From Synergistaceae bacterium UBA4088 (GTDB lineage Bacteria; Synergistota; Synergistia; Synergistales; Thermovirgaceae): a stretch of DNA of 13,565 nucleotides. The notes beneath the pieces were generated by a model. It did not search any database and had not been told where the DNA came from. It saw only the letters and a program-made list of their open reading frames with translations. Each line of letters begins with the position of its first letter. The first letter of the stretch is position 1. The stretch is from assembly GCA_002382605.1 (NCBI GenBank), contig DFYG01000155.1:6030-19594 (forward strand), written 5' to 3'. The position numbers and the translations under genes were made by a program. Positions 1 through 7,013 of the stretch are shown here, piece after piece.

Positions 1-2097
1 TACTACCGGTGGACGCAATGGCTGTTCCTCCAGTTTTACAAAAAAGGACTCGCGTACAGAAAAACAGCCCCGGTCAACTGGTGCGAGAGCTGCGGTACGG
101 TCCTGGCCAACGAGCAGGTAATAAACGACGGCCACTGCTGGCGATGCGCCACCCCGGTCATCAAGAAGAATCTGGAGCAGTGGTTCCTCCGGATCACAGA
201 TTACGCACAGGAACTACTGGAATCCCTTGAAGACCTTCCCGGATGGCCCGAAAGGGTTAAACTCATGCAGCGCAACTGGATCGGCCGCTCAGAGGGGGTC
301 AGGCTCTCTTTCCGCATCGATGGAATGGACATGGAGATAGAGACCTTCACGACCAGGATAGACACGATATTCGGAGTCACCTTTCTGGCCCTTTCGCCGG
401 AACACCCGGCGGTTTCGATCATCTCGGGGATATCTCCCCGGAAAACTGATATGGCCGTTTTCGTTGAGAGCTGTTCAGCACGCAGTGAAAGGGACCGCGC
501 CGCGGCGGGAGGCGAAAAGGATGGTATCGACACGGGCCTTATGGCGATCAATCCCGTCAACGGAGAGAGGGTCCCGGTATGGATAGCCAACTACATCCTC
601 ATGGAGTACGGTACCGGAGCAATAATGGGAGTCCCTGCTCACGACCAGCGCGACTTCGAGTTTGCCAGAAAGTATGACATACCGGTCAGGCCTGTCATTA
701 CCCCTCCGGGTGAAGAACCTCTCAACGGAGACGATATGTCAACATCTTTCGAGGAGGACGGAATCCAGTGCAACTCCGGTCATTTCGACGGAATGCCCAC
801 TTCCGGATCGCTTCCAGCCATGACGGACTGGTTTGTGGAGAACGGCTGGGGCGTAAGAGAGATAAACTTCCGCCTCAGGGACTGGCTGATCTCAAGGCAG
901 CGTTACTGGGGTGCGCCGATCCCTGTCATATACTGTGAAAAATGCGGAGCTGTTCCGGTCCCTGAAAGCGAACTGCCTGTCGAGCTTCCGCTCGATATCC
1001 AGATGAAGACCGGAGAGAACCCCCTGGCCGGGGCTGGCGAGTGGAAGAGGGCCCGGTGTCCCGAATGCGGGGGAGAGGGGATCAGGGAAACCGATACAAT
1101 GGACACCTTCATATGTTCATCCTGGTATTTTCTCCGCTTCACCTCGCCATGGAATGACTCACTCCCTTTCGAGGGCGGGGATGTCGACTACTGGATGCCT
1201 GTTGACCAATACATCGGGGGGATAGAGCACGCCTGCCTCCACCTCATCTACGCCAGATTCTTCACCAAGTTTCTGGCCGATCTTGGGATGCTGAAGGCGC
1301 GTGAGCCTTTCACCAACCTTCTGACACAGGGCATGGTCATAAAGGACGGAGCCAAGATGTCGAAATCCAGGGGGAACGTAGTCGATCCCGACGAGATCAT
1401 CAGGAAATGGGGAGCCGACACCGCAAGACTTTTCATTCTTTTTGCCTCGCCCCCCGAAAAGGATCTTGACTGGTCCGACCAGGGGGTGGAAGGGGCTCAC
1501 CGTTTCCTGCAGAGAGTATGGAGGCTGGTCGAGACCAACCTTGACGGCCTCAGAAAAGCTTCGGACAGCGCCCTGCCCATGTCCGGCATCCAGGATAAGA
1601 AGTCCAGGGACCTTAAGAGAAGGATCCATTACACTATCAATAGCGTCACAAGGGACATCGAGGTTGAAAAGCAGTTCAATACGGCTGTCGCCCGGCTTAT
1701 GGAACTTTCGAACGCTCTCGGATCATTCTCCCCCCTGACGGAAGAGGAGTGGTCTCTTTTCAGGGAGGGGACGGAGGCTCTGATCACCTGCCTCACACCC
1801 ATAGCTCCTCATATCTGCGAAGAACTCTGGAGCATGATGGGGCATAAAGGGTTCATTTCTACCCGTGTATGGCCAGCCATAGACCAAAGCGCGCTTGCCG
1901 CTGATACGGTCACTGTAGTATTTCAGGTCAACGGAAAGGTCAGGGAGCAGATGGACCTTCCTGCCGGGCTGGATCCCGGTGAGATGCGCCTGGCGGTTCT
2001 TTCAAACCCTGCGGTAGCAAGACGCCTTGAGGGTAAGGAAGTGATCAAAATGATCACCGTGCCCGACAAACTGATAAATGTGGTGGTGAAAGGCTAG
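1..2097 (+). CDS. leuS: Leucyl-tRNA synthetase, 5' end outside the window
   Basis: Class I aminoacyl-tRNA synthetase that charges tRNA-Leu with leucine in the cytoplasm. The reading frame is open from base 1, so about 698 residues are visible; the family is usually 800-870, so roughly the first 110-170 residues, with the HIGH motif, lie outside. Visible in order: a zinc-knuckle Cys quartet (codons 28, 31, 46, 49); the CP1 editing domain with TTRIDT and GVPAHDQRD; two further CxxC pairs (bases 934-945 and 1057-1068); the catalytic stretch DTFICSSWYFLRF; the KMSKS loop at 1354-1368; the anticodon-binding domain; and the C-terminal QVNGKVRE segment. The CP1 threonine-rich loop reads TTRIDT where TTRPDT is usual. 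The first in-frame ATG is at 265, but it is internal because homology to the family runs unbroken upstream of it. The stop is followed two bases later by holA. Confidence 0.97.
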   Translation, partial: YYRWTQWLFLQFYKKGLAYRKTAPVNWCESCGTVLANEQVINDGHCWRCATPVIKKNLEQWFLRITDYAQELLESLEDLPGWPERVKLMQRNWIGRSEGVRLSFRIDGMDMEIETFTTRIDTIFGVTFLALSPEHPAVSIISGISPRKTDMAVFVESCSARSERDRAAAGGEKDGIDTGLMAINPVNGERVPVWIANYILMEYGTGAIMGVPAHDQRDFEFARKYDIPVRPVITPPGEEPLNGDDMSTSFEEDGIQCNSGHFDGMPTSGSLPAMTDWFVENGWGVREINFRLRDWLISRQRYWGAPIPVIYCEKCGAVPVPESELPVELPLDIQMKTGENPLAGAGEWKRARCPECGGEGIRETDTMDTFICSSWYFLRFTSPWNDSLPFEGGDVDYWMPVDQYIGGIEHACLHLIYARFFTKFLADLGMLKAREPFTNLLTQGMVIKDGAKMSKSRGNVVDPDEIIRKWGADTARLFILFASPPEKDLDWSDQGVEGAHRFLQRVWRLVETNLDGLRKASDSALPMSGIQDKKSRDLKRRIHYTINSVTRDIEVEKQFNTAVARLMELSNALGSFSPLTEEEWSLFREGTEALITCLTPIAPHICEELWSMMGHKGFISTRVWPAIDQSALAADTVTVVFQVNGKVREQMDLPAGLDPGEMRLAVLSNPAVARRLEGKEVIKMITVPDKLINVVVKG

Positions 2098-2099
2098 AG

Positions 2100-3026
2100 T
2101 TGCCTCATTTTATTGCCTTGACCGGTTCCGGCTCGACACAGAGAAGGCTGCTTTCCGATAGCATCGGAGAGCTCAGGGCCAAGGGGTTCGAGTCCTTCGA
2201 GCGCTTTTCGGGTGAGAGCTGGCAGGATCTTCTCGATATCTCCCGCACAGGAGGCCTCTTCGAGGATCGCCGGGCCGTGGTTGTGGAATCAGCCGATGAG
2301 CTCGGTCCATTTCCCGAAGAGTTCTTTGGAGATGTGACCGGTGCGGGATCCAGTGTTGTCTACCTGCTTGTTTTCGATGAAGACCCATTCAAAACGCTCC
2401 CTCCGGGTCTGGGCGGACGCATCTCGATCCGGAAGCCCCCCAGGATACCATACTGGATGGACAGCCGGGTTCAGTGGCTGGAGCGCGAGGCGAGGTCCCG
2501 AAGGATAAAGGCGACTCAAAAGGCCCTCTACCTGTTGGCGGAGTGCGTGGAGGATCCGGAGGAGATGAGCGGTGAGCTCGACAAGCTTGGTCTTGCCTCC
2601 GGCGGAGCGACCGTCGACGAGGATATGGTAAGGGCGCTTACCGTCGACGAAGGGGGAAGGCAGATGCTTGCTCTTCTTGACGGAATTTGCCGGGGTGAGA
2701 CCGGTACCGTTCTGGAGGCGCTCGCCAGTCTCCGGAAAAGAGAAGAACCCCTCAAGATACTGAGCGCGCTTCACAAGAGGATGCGCTTTGCCATGTATCT
2801 CTCGAAGGCTCAGGGGGATCTCAGGAAAGCCGCCGAAACAGCCCTGGAAATAAAACCCTATCAAGGCCGGGTCGCTCTGGAAGCTGCCCGGACCTTCCCG
2901 CCAGGCGCCATCCGTGATTTTGTACTCGGGATGGCCCGAGAGAGCGCTTTGGGCAAGAGCGGCCTTGGAAGCGGATGGGATGGTCTGGAACTGGAGATAC
3001 TAAGGCTTCTGGCCAGTCGCAAATAA
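2100..3026 (+). CDS. holA: DNA polymerase III delta subunit
   Basis: Clamp-loader delta subunit (308 residues; the family is usually 310-345), which opens the beta sliding clamp during replication. The N-terminal third has the family pattern: a short start-up strand (FIALTGSG), then LLDISRTGGLFEDRRAVVVESAD. The middle SRVQWLEREARSRRIKATQKAL matches the junction to the helical domains (seen here in two parts, W-L-E-R then K-A-T-Q-K-A-L), and the C-terminal part contains ILSALHKRMRFAMYL. No Walker A motif is seen, as expected for delta. The start is TTG, two bases after the leuS stop, with AAAGG at 2088-2092 giving seven-base spacing, so the gene is probably co-transcribed and coupled with leuS. 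Linkage to a convergent rpsT also occurs in Firmicutes and supports the name. Sequence conservation in this family is low, so the call rests on both motif pattern and synteny. Confidence 0.85.
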   Translation: MPHFIALTGSGSTQRRLLSDSIGELRAKGFESFERFSGESWQDLLDISRTGGLFEDRRAVVVESADELGPFPEEFFGDVTGAGSSVVYLLVFDEDPFKTLPPGLGGRISIRKPPRIPYWMDSRVQWLEREARSRRIKATQKALYLLAECVEDPEEMSGELDKLGLASGGATVDEDMVRALTVDEGGRQMLALLDGICRGETGTVLEALASLRKREEPLKILSALHKRMRFAMYLSKAQGDLRKAAETALEIKPYQGRVALEAARTFPPGAIRDFVLGMARESALGKSGLGSGWDGLELEILRLLASRK

Positions 3027-3031
3027 CAACA

Positions 3032-3057
3032 CCACGGGAAGAAAAGTCTCCCCGTGG
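3032..3057. terminator. Hairpin between holA and rpsT, possible two-way terminator
   Basis: CCACGGG-A-AGA at 3032-3042 pairs with TCT-C-CCCGTGG at 3047-3057, giving ten base pairs with one A/C mismatch and an AAAG loop. It lies in the 76 bp between the converging stop codons. Neither side has a strong T-run; the minus-strand side is followed by TGTTGTTATTT, which suits rpsT better than holA. Strength is uncertain. Confidence 0.45.
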
Positions 3058-3102
3058 GCGAAAGTTGCCCGTATCCCCGATATCAGTTCATAATCGGATA
3101 GA

Positions 3103-3375
3103 TCAGGCCTGCAGTTCAAGGGTCTTGACGGCCCTGGTAAGTCTTGATTTTCGCCGGGCAGCGGTATTCCGGTGGATAACACCCTTGACGACAGCCTTGT
3201 CAATAGCTGACTGGGCCTCGTCGAGCTTTTTGACAGCGAGTTCCCTGTCGTTGCTGGTGACGGCTTCAAGGACTTTTTTGGCGCAGGTCTTGCACCTGCT
3301 GGTCCAGTAGCGATTGTAGATCCTGTTCCTTTCGGAAGTACGCACCCTTTTTTCGGCGGATTTCTTGTTCGGCAT
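3103..3375 (-). CDS. rpsT: 30S ribosomal protein S20
   Basis: Small-subunit protein S20 (90 residues, normal length), which binds 16S rRNA early in assembly. The start MPNKKSAEKRVRTSERNR is the classic S20 N-terminus, and the rest is Lys/Arg-rich alpha-helical sequence (RRKSRLTRAVKTL near the end). An in-frame ATG ten codons upstream (3405) is rejected because the S20 signature begins at 3375 and a strong Shine-Dalgarno (AAGGGGGTGA) sits just before it at 3380-3389. Transcribed alone on the minus strand, convergent with holA and divergent from the PrsW-like gene. The promoter region holds two extended -10 motifs. Confidence 0.97.
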   Translation of the reverse strand: MPNKKSAEKRVRTSERNRIYNRYWTSRCKTCAKKVLEAVTSNDRELAVKKLDEAQSAIDKAVVKGVIHRNTAARRKSRLTRAVKTLELQA

Positions 3376-3403
3376 AATGTCACCCCCTTTGCAAACAGGA
3401 CAC

Positions 3404-3433
3404 ATTCTATCATGGTGCTTGTGTTATCCGCAA
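3404..3433 (-). promoter_or_regulatory. Proximal rpsT promoter candidate
   Basis: On the minus strand, TTGCGG (3428-3433) is followed after 18 bases by TAGAAT (3404-3409), with TG one base before it (TGATAGAAT), i.e. an extended -10 element. It would start transcription about 35 bases before the rpsT ATG. Confidence 0.5.
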
Positions 3434-3465
3434 CAAGCGGAGAATATTCATGGTGGAACATGTTA

Positions 3466-3474
3466 ATTCTATCA
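3466..3474 (-). promoter_or_regulatory. Distal rpsT extended -10 candidate
   Basis: The minus strand repeats TGATAGAAT exactly, 62 bases upstream of the proximal copy. I see no good -35 box 17-18 bases further upstream, so if it is active it depends on the extended -10. Paired promoters are known for rpsT in Escherichia coli; relevance here is inference. Confidence 0.35.
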
Positions 3475-3493
3475 CGGATCGGTAAAAGGGCGT

Positions 3494-4156
3494 GTGAAAC
3501 GGGTGGAAATAGATACTGGTCTGGTAGCCGCAATAGCGGTCGCGCCAGGGCTCGCTCTTTTGTGGTGGTTCTACAACAGGGATGTTCTTGATCCGGAGCC
3601 GCTCTCCCTTGTCTTTGCAGCCTTTTTCAGAGGGATGCTTTTCGTTTTCCCGTCCGGGCTGGTTGAAAAACTCATCGGCGGTTTTTTTGATTTTTCGCCC
3701 TTCCTGTCAGCTCTGATCGGGATCGCCCTGATCGAGGAGTACTTCAAATGGCTGGCCCTCAGGCGCTTCATAACATCTCCCGAATGTGACGAGTGTTACG
3801 ACGGGATCGTTTACGGAACCAGTGTTGCTCTCGGATTCGCCACACTTGAAAACCTCTTTTACGTGGTCGGATCGATCAACCCGTGGGCCGTCGCAGGATG
3901 GAGAGCTTTTCTCTCGGTGCCGCTGCATGCCCTTTGCGGCCTGGTGATGGGTTATGAGGCCGCAAGGCAGAAGATGACAACTTCCGGACCTTTCAGGGTC
4001 TTCCGGATCCTGCTGTTTCCGGTCCTTTCCCACGGTGTCTACAATTATCTTCTTCTCCAGGAAACTCTGGAAGGGGTAACGGGAGCGATGACTCTTGTTT
4101 TCGCTATGTGGGTCATCGGCTTCCGGATGATCCGCAGGTCACGGACCTGTTCATGA
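3494..4156 (+). CDS. PrsW-like membrane glutamic protease
   Basis: Predicted integral-membrane protein of 220 residues in the PrsW family, a branch of the CPBP/Abi-like intramembrane proteases. Family motifs visible: EEYFKW at 81-86 (the EExxK motif), FATLEN at 115-120, H145 in SVPLHALCG, and H180 in SHGVYNY. Several hydrophobic segments span about 9-27, 38-55, 68-82, 105-125, 140-155, 170-188 and 195-212. In Bacillus subtilis PrsW makes the first cut in anti-sigma factor RsiW; no sigma/anti-sigma pair lies near this gene, so the substrate here is unknown. The chosen GTG start has AAAAGGG only three bases upstream; a second GTG at 3503, with 12-base spacing, is an alternative. The downstream helicase begins 16 bases after the stop and its Shine-Dalgarno overlaps the stop region, suggesting an operon. 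Confidence 0.8.
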   Translation: MKRVEIDTGLVAAIAVAPGLALLWWFYNRDVLDPEPLSLVFAAFFRGMLFVFPSGLVEKLIGGFFDFSPFLSALIGIALIEEYFKWLALRRFITSPECDECYDGIVYGTSVALGFATLENLFYVVGSINPWAVAGWRAFLSVPLHALCGLVMGYEAARQKMTTSGPFRVFRILLFPVLSHGVYNYLLLQETLEGVTGAMTLVFAMWVIGFRMIRRSRTCS

Positions 4157-4172
4157 AGGAGACGTTCGCTCA

Positions 4173-6101
4173 GTGAAAAGAGACCGCATCAGTGAGATGT
4201 TTTCCGAGAAAGGTATCCTCTCCCGCTCGCTGCGCGGTTTCGAATACAGACCCCAGCAGCAGACTCTGGCTGAATCCGTGTGGACGTGCCTTGATTCGGG
4301 AGAGGGGGACATACTGCTTGCCGAGGCTCCTACCGGCATCGGCAAGACCCACGCGCTCCTGGTCCCTTCGATCTACTGGTCCCTCGAAAACGATAAAAAG
4401 GTCCTCTTTCTGACCTCCGGCATACCCCTCCAGGAACAGATCGTCCAGAGGGATCTTCCTGAACTCTGCCGATGTCTCGGGGTGGATGGACTCCCCTTCG
4501 GACTTATCAAGGGCAAAGGGAACTATCTTTGCAGATTGAGAGGCAAGGAGATCGGTGAGAGGGAACTTCTTTCTATGATGGAACCAGATCTTCTGGATGA
4601 TCTCGTGGCATGGATCGAAAGTACCGAAAATGGAGATTTTTCCGAGATCGCGATCCCTCCCTCTCATCCGGTGATAAAAGCAATAGCCGCCGGTACAGAT
4701 GTGTGCCGCGGCAGTGCGTGCCCCTTCCGCGATTCCTGTTTTTTGAAAAAGGTCCTTCAGCAGGCCCAGGAGTGGAAGATAATCGTGGGGAACTACCACC
4801 TCTTTTTCTCACACTCCGCGGCTTCAGGAAGGGGATTCCCGGTCCCGTTCGACGCGGTTGTCTGCGACGAGGCTCACAGGCTGACGGAAGCGGCGAGGAC
4901 GGCGGCCACTATAAGTTCCTCGCCGGAAGATTGGTCCCGTATGATGGATTACGGAAAAACCAGGGTCATACCAAGGCTGGATTGGCTTACGGAAAGCGAG
5001 CGTGGTGACGGTGCCGCCGCCGCCGAGAGGGTGAGGCAGGAGTCTGAAAGACTTTTCTTCCTTTGGAAGAGGGAGATAAGTCAGGGTGAAGTTTTCAGCG
5101 ACGAAAACACTCCTCCCGGAGACCCGGAAGAACTCCTTGAAAGAGCGCAGGATATGCTGCGTTTTTTGAGGCTCCCGCCCGAACACGGTGAAAATGATGC
5201 TCAATTGAGGGAGATTTCAGGGATACTTTCGCAGTGGAGGGATGGGGTCAGTGATATTGCCCGCTCCCTGCAATGGTGTACGAAAGTGGGCAAATTCCCC
5301 GAATGGGCCTACTGGTGGGATGGGAAAGCGCTTATGAGCGCACCGACAGAGTGTGACGAATTTATCAGGAACTGGCTCTTCCCCCGCCCGCTTGATGCTC
5401 TTGTCGCTGTTTCCGCGACCTTCGCTATCGGAGATGATTTTTCTTTCTGGGAGCGTGAGACTGGACTTCGCTCTACGGAAAGCATGGTCCTGGATTCCCC
5501 CTTTCGTCTTGAGGAGCAGATGTCCGTATGGGTCGTAGACATAGGGCTTTCTGTGACAGACAAAGGCTACGACAGCCACGTGGGAGCGACAGTCGAAAAA
5601 CTGTGCGATGAAAACGGTGGCAGAACACTGGTCCTTCTCAGTTCGATAAGGCTGATGAGGGCGGTAGCAGGCAGGCTCAAGTCAGCCGACCGGTCCTATT
5701 CGGTCCTTGTCCAGGGAGATCTTCCAAGAAATGAACTTTTAAAACGCTTCAGGGAGGATATATCTTCCGTTCTGGTCGGAAGCGTCTCATTCAGGGAAGG
5801 GATCGATGTTCCAGGCGAAGGGCTTACACAGGTCATAATAGACCGGATCCCCTTCCCGCACCCGGGTGATCCCCTGCTTGTGACGAGAAGGGCTCTTGAG
5901 GGCAGGGCCATCTTCGCGAAAGTTATACTTCCATGGGCAAAACTGCTTCTTAAACAGGCAGCTGGAAGGCTCATCCGCAGCGGAAGCGATAGCGGCAAGG
6001 TTGTGATCCTGGACGCCCGGGTCCTGTCCAGGGGCGACTGGAAGATCACCGATGCCCTCCCGAAGGTGCCGTACAGAAGGATCGAAGTCCGTGAATCCTG
6101 A
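4173..6101 (+). CDS. dinG: DinG/XPD-family iron-sulphur DNA helicase
   Basis: Superfamily 2 ATP-dependent helicase of the DinG/YoaA/XPD type, which unwinds 5'-tailed, forked or structured DNA and DNA-RNA hybrids. Visible: a Q-like motif (YRPQQQ, about 25-30), Walker A APTGIGKT (about 52-59), four cysteines placed like the [4Fe-4S] ligands (about C120, C178, C183, C189), DEAH (about 232-235) preceded by VVC, and the C-terminal helicase half with GSVSFREGIDVPGEG and QAAGRLIRS (motif VI, about 594-602). At 642 residues it has no N-terminal exonuclease domain of the kind fused to many Firmicutes DinG proteins. Start is GTG at 4173 with AAGGAG at 4156-4161; an ATG at 4197 is the nearest alternative. 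The last three codons and the stop lie in a 7-bp tandem repeat. The family is clear; whether this is the functional DinG or a YoaA-like paralogue cannot be told from here. Confidence 0.88.
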   Translation: MKRDRISEMFSEKGILSRSLRGFEYRPQQQTLAESVWTCLDSGEGDILLAEAPTGIGKTHALLVPSIYWSLENDKKVLFLTSGIPLQEQIVQRDLPELCRCLGVDGLPFGLIKGKGNYLCRLRGKEIGERELLSMMEPDLLDDLVAWIESTENGDFSEIAIPPSHPVIKAIAAGTDVCRGSACPFRDSCFLKKVLQQAQEWKIIVGNYHLFFSHSAASGRGFPVPFDAVVCDEAHRLTEAARTAATISSSPEDWSRMMDYGKTRVIPRLDWLTESERGDGAAAAERVRQESERLFFLWKREISQGEVFSDENTPPGDPEELLERAQDMLRFLRLPPEHGENDAQLREISGILSQWRDGVSDIARSLQWCTKVGKFPEWAYWWDGKALMSAPTECDEFIRNWLFPRPLDALVAVSATFAIGDDFSFWERETGLRSTESMVLDSPFRLEEQMSVWVVDIGLSVTDKGYDSHVGATVEKLCDENGGRTLVLLSSIRLMRAVAGRLKSADRSYSVLVQGDLPRNELLKRFREDISSVLVGSVSFREGIDVPGEGLTQVIIDRIPFPHPGDPLLVTRRALEGRAIFAKVILPWAKLLLKQAAGRLIRSGSDSGKVVILDARVLSRGDWKITDALPKVPYRRIEVRES

Positions 6102-6132
6102 ATCATGAACCGTAAATCGAAAATCGCGATCC
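6091..6132 (+). repeat. Degenerate 7-bp tandem repeat, about six units
   Basis: Starting inside the last codons of the helicase gene, the sequence reads in steps of seven: GTGAATC, CTGAATC, ATGAACC, GTAAATC, GAAAATC, GCGATCC. The best units share TGAATC; the array decays to the right. The helicase stop codon (6099-6101) is in unit two. Function is unknown; it may be a slippage-born array or part of a dispersed intergenic repeat. Confidence 0.55.
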
Positions 6133-6277
6133 GTACCCTGTCGGGCTGCTCCCCGAAAAAGGTGCCCCCGGCAAGATCATCGGGTACCAGGTCTGGGACT
6201 TCGTCGGAGCACCTTCGAGGAGGCAGGAGACAAAGAGACCGGAGACCGAAGGTTCAAAAAACCAGAGGCATGCCTGA
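6116..6277 (+). pseudogene. Possible coding remnant, no start codon
   Basis: A 53-codon stop-free stretch (6116-6274, stop at 6275) whose first 35 codons read like genuine protein with the codon use of the neighbours; the core is GAPGKIIGYQVWDFVGAP (about 6164-6217). There is no ATG, GTG or TTG before this core, and the reading degenerates after it into a purine-rich low-complexity tail. I do not recognise the family. It may be a decayed gene fragment or chance. A competing frame starting at ATG 6105 gives a 74-residue product with poor composition and no Shine-Dalgarno, and is not called. Confidence 0.2.
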
Positions 6278-6383
6278 ATTTCTCACGGCTCTGGAACATA
6301 TCCTTTTGGGAATGTATGATCGGCTTTGATCACAAGGTTTTTCTTCTGGCAGTATCCTGTTTTTCACCTTTGCCTGTTCCCTG

Positions 6384-6413
6384 TTTACGATTCTTGCTCC
6401 GGTGTGATATAGT
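6384..6413 (+). promoter_or_regulatory. Promoter of the rpmH operon
   Basis: TTTACG (6384-6389), 18 bases, then TATAGT (6408-6413), preceded by TG one base upstream (TGATATAGT), i.e. an extended -10. It lies 63 bases before the rpmH start. The same nine-base word occurs before the SAM-hydrolase gene. Confidence 0.6.
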
Positions 6414-6476
6414 ATCCGGGCTGGTTTTTTGCTGGCGTCTTATGTGGACAGATAAATGTACGAGGAGGTGCCGAAA

Positions 6477-6611
6477 TTGAAACAGACCTTCCAGCCACAC
6501 AATAGAAAAAGAAAGAGAAAGCTTGGTTTCCTCCAGCGCTCAAGCTCTCCGGGCGGCAGACGAGTTCTCCAGAACAGGAGAAACAAGGGCAGGAAGAAGC
6601 TGACGGTATAA
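6477..6611 (+). CDS. rpmH: 50S ribosomal protein L34
   Basis: Large-subunit protein L34, 44 residues, the normal length. It begins [18 protein letters not shown] and ends [11 protein letters not shown], the standard family pattern, with about 40% basic residues. The start is TTG at 6477, with GAGGAGG at 6462-6468 and eight-base spacing. An in-frame GTG at 6468 overlaps that Shine-Dalgarno and is rejected. First gene of the rpmH-rnpA-yidD-yidC-jag operon; its stop codon touches the rnpA start with no gap. Confidence 0.97.
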   Translation: MKQTFQPHNRKRKRKLGFLQRSSSPGGRRVLQNRRNKGRKKLTV

Positions 6612-7013
6612 TTGCGGCTGTCTTTCAGATACCCTCGTCAGGACAGGCTTCGCAAGGGCTGGCAGTTTGATCTTGTTTTCCGCACCGGCCGCCGGGTGAA
6701 TGGCGAGTTGGTGCGGTTGCTGTTTGTTCCCTCCCCCGACGGCAGGACCTGCTTCGGTGTGGCCGTAGGTAAACAGCAGGGTTCATCCCCTGTAAGGTCC
6801 CGAGGCAAACGTGTATTGCGGGAATCCCTGAGAAGGCTTCGACCCTGGGTCAGGGAGGGGTTCTACATAATATGCATGCTGAGGAACGCTGCTCTCGACA
6901 GGGACGCAAGGGGGGTCTACGAGGATCTCGCAAAGGTTGCCTCGAGGGCGGGACTTATGAAAGCTGACTGGCCCGGTGTCGACTGGAACATCGACAAGGA
7001 GGGTTCCGCATGA
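6612..7013 (+). CDS. rnpA: Ribonuclease P protein component
   Basis: Basic protein subunit of RNase P (133 residues), which helps the catalytic RNA bind and cut the 5' leader of precursor tRNAs. Family features: N-terminal RLRKGWQFDLVFRTGRRV, a central FGVAVGKQQG strand, and the basic helix RSRGKRVLRESLRR at 62-75. The canonical signature here is GNAxxRNRxKRxxRE; this protein has G-S-S at 57-59 in place of G-N-A, Ser63 in place of the Asn of RNR, and Gly65 where a hydrophobic residue is usual, while K66, R67, R70 and E71 are kept. Start is TTG immediately after the rpmH stop; the stop overlaps the yidD ATG by four bases (ATGA), so the genes are translationally coupled. Position after rpmH makes the identity firm. 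Confidence 0.94.
   Translation: MRLSFRYPRQDRLRKGWQFDLVFRTGRRVNGELVRLLFVPSPDGRTCFGVAVGKQQGSSPVRSRGKRVLRESLRRLRPWVREGFYIICMLRNAALDRDARGVYEDLAKVASRAGLMKADWPGVDWNIDKEGSA

Larger units (their letters stand above)
6102..6476. other. Gap between dinG and rpmH, no intact gene
   Basis: About 375 bp without a convincing intact gene. Left to right it holds the tail of the heptad repeat, the possible coding remnant, a purine-rich stretch with three GAGAC words (6227-6246), a weak hairpin (TGATC at 6317-6321 and GATCA at 6328-6332, with TTTTT six bases later at 6338-6342) that could end the helicase transcript, and the rpmH promoter and leader. Confidence 0.6.

Noticed and set aside
3376..3405. Ten-residue N-terminal extension of S20
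   Set aside because: It would place the Shine-Dalgarno inside the coding region; S20 begins MPNKKSAEKR.
4170..4799. A 209-codon minus-strand frame opposite the helicase
   Set aside because: The plus strand carries the Walker A and iron-sulphur motifs of a complete helicase; the opposite frame has no Shine-Dalgarno or family pattern.
6105..6329. A 74-codon frame starting ATG after dinG
   Set aside because: No Shine-Dalgarno, starts in the heptad repeat, Arg/Ser/Gly-rich composition with no recognisable pattern, and ends inside a hairpin.
6317..6342. Strong terminator for dinG
   Set aside because: The stem is only five base pairs with a six-base loop and five bases before the T-run; it is mentioned as weak in the gap entry, not called on its own.
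6102..6476. Replication origin next to rpmH
   Set aside because: The rpmH-rnpA locus is often near oriC, but I see no dnaA gene and no cluster of DnaA boxes; TGTGGACAG at 6434-6442 matches a box at only 7 of 9 bases. Single near-matches at 3174-3182 and 3424-3432 are isolated.
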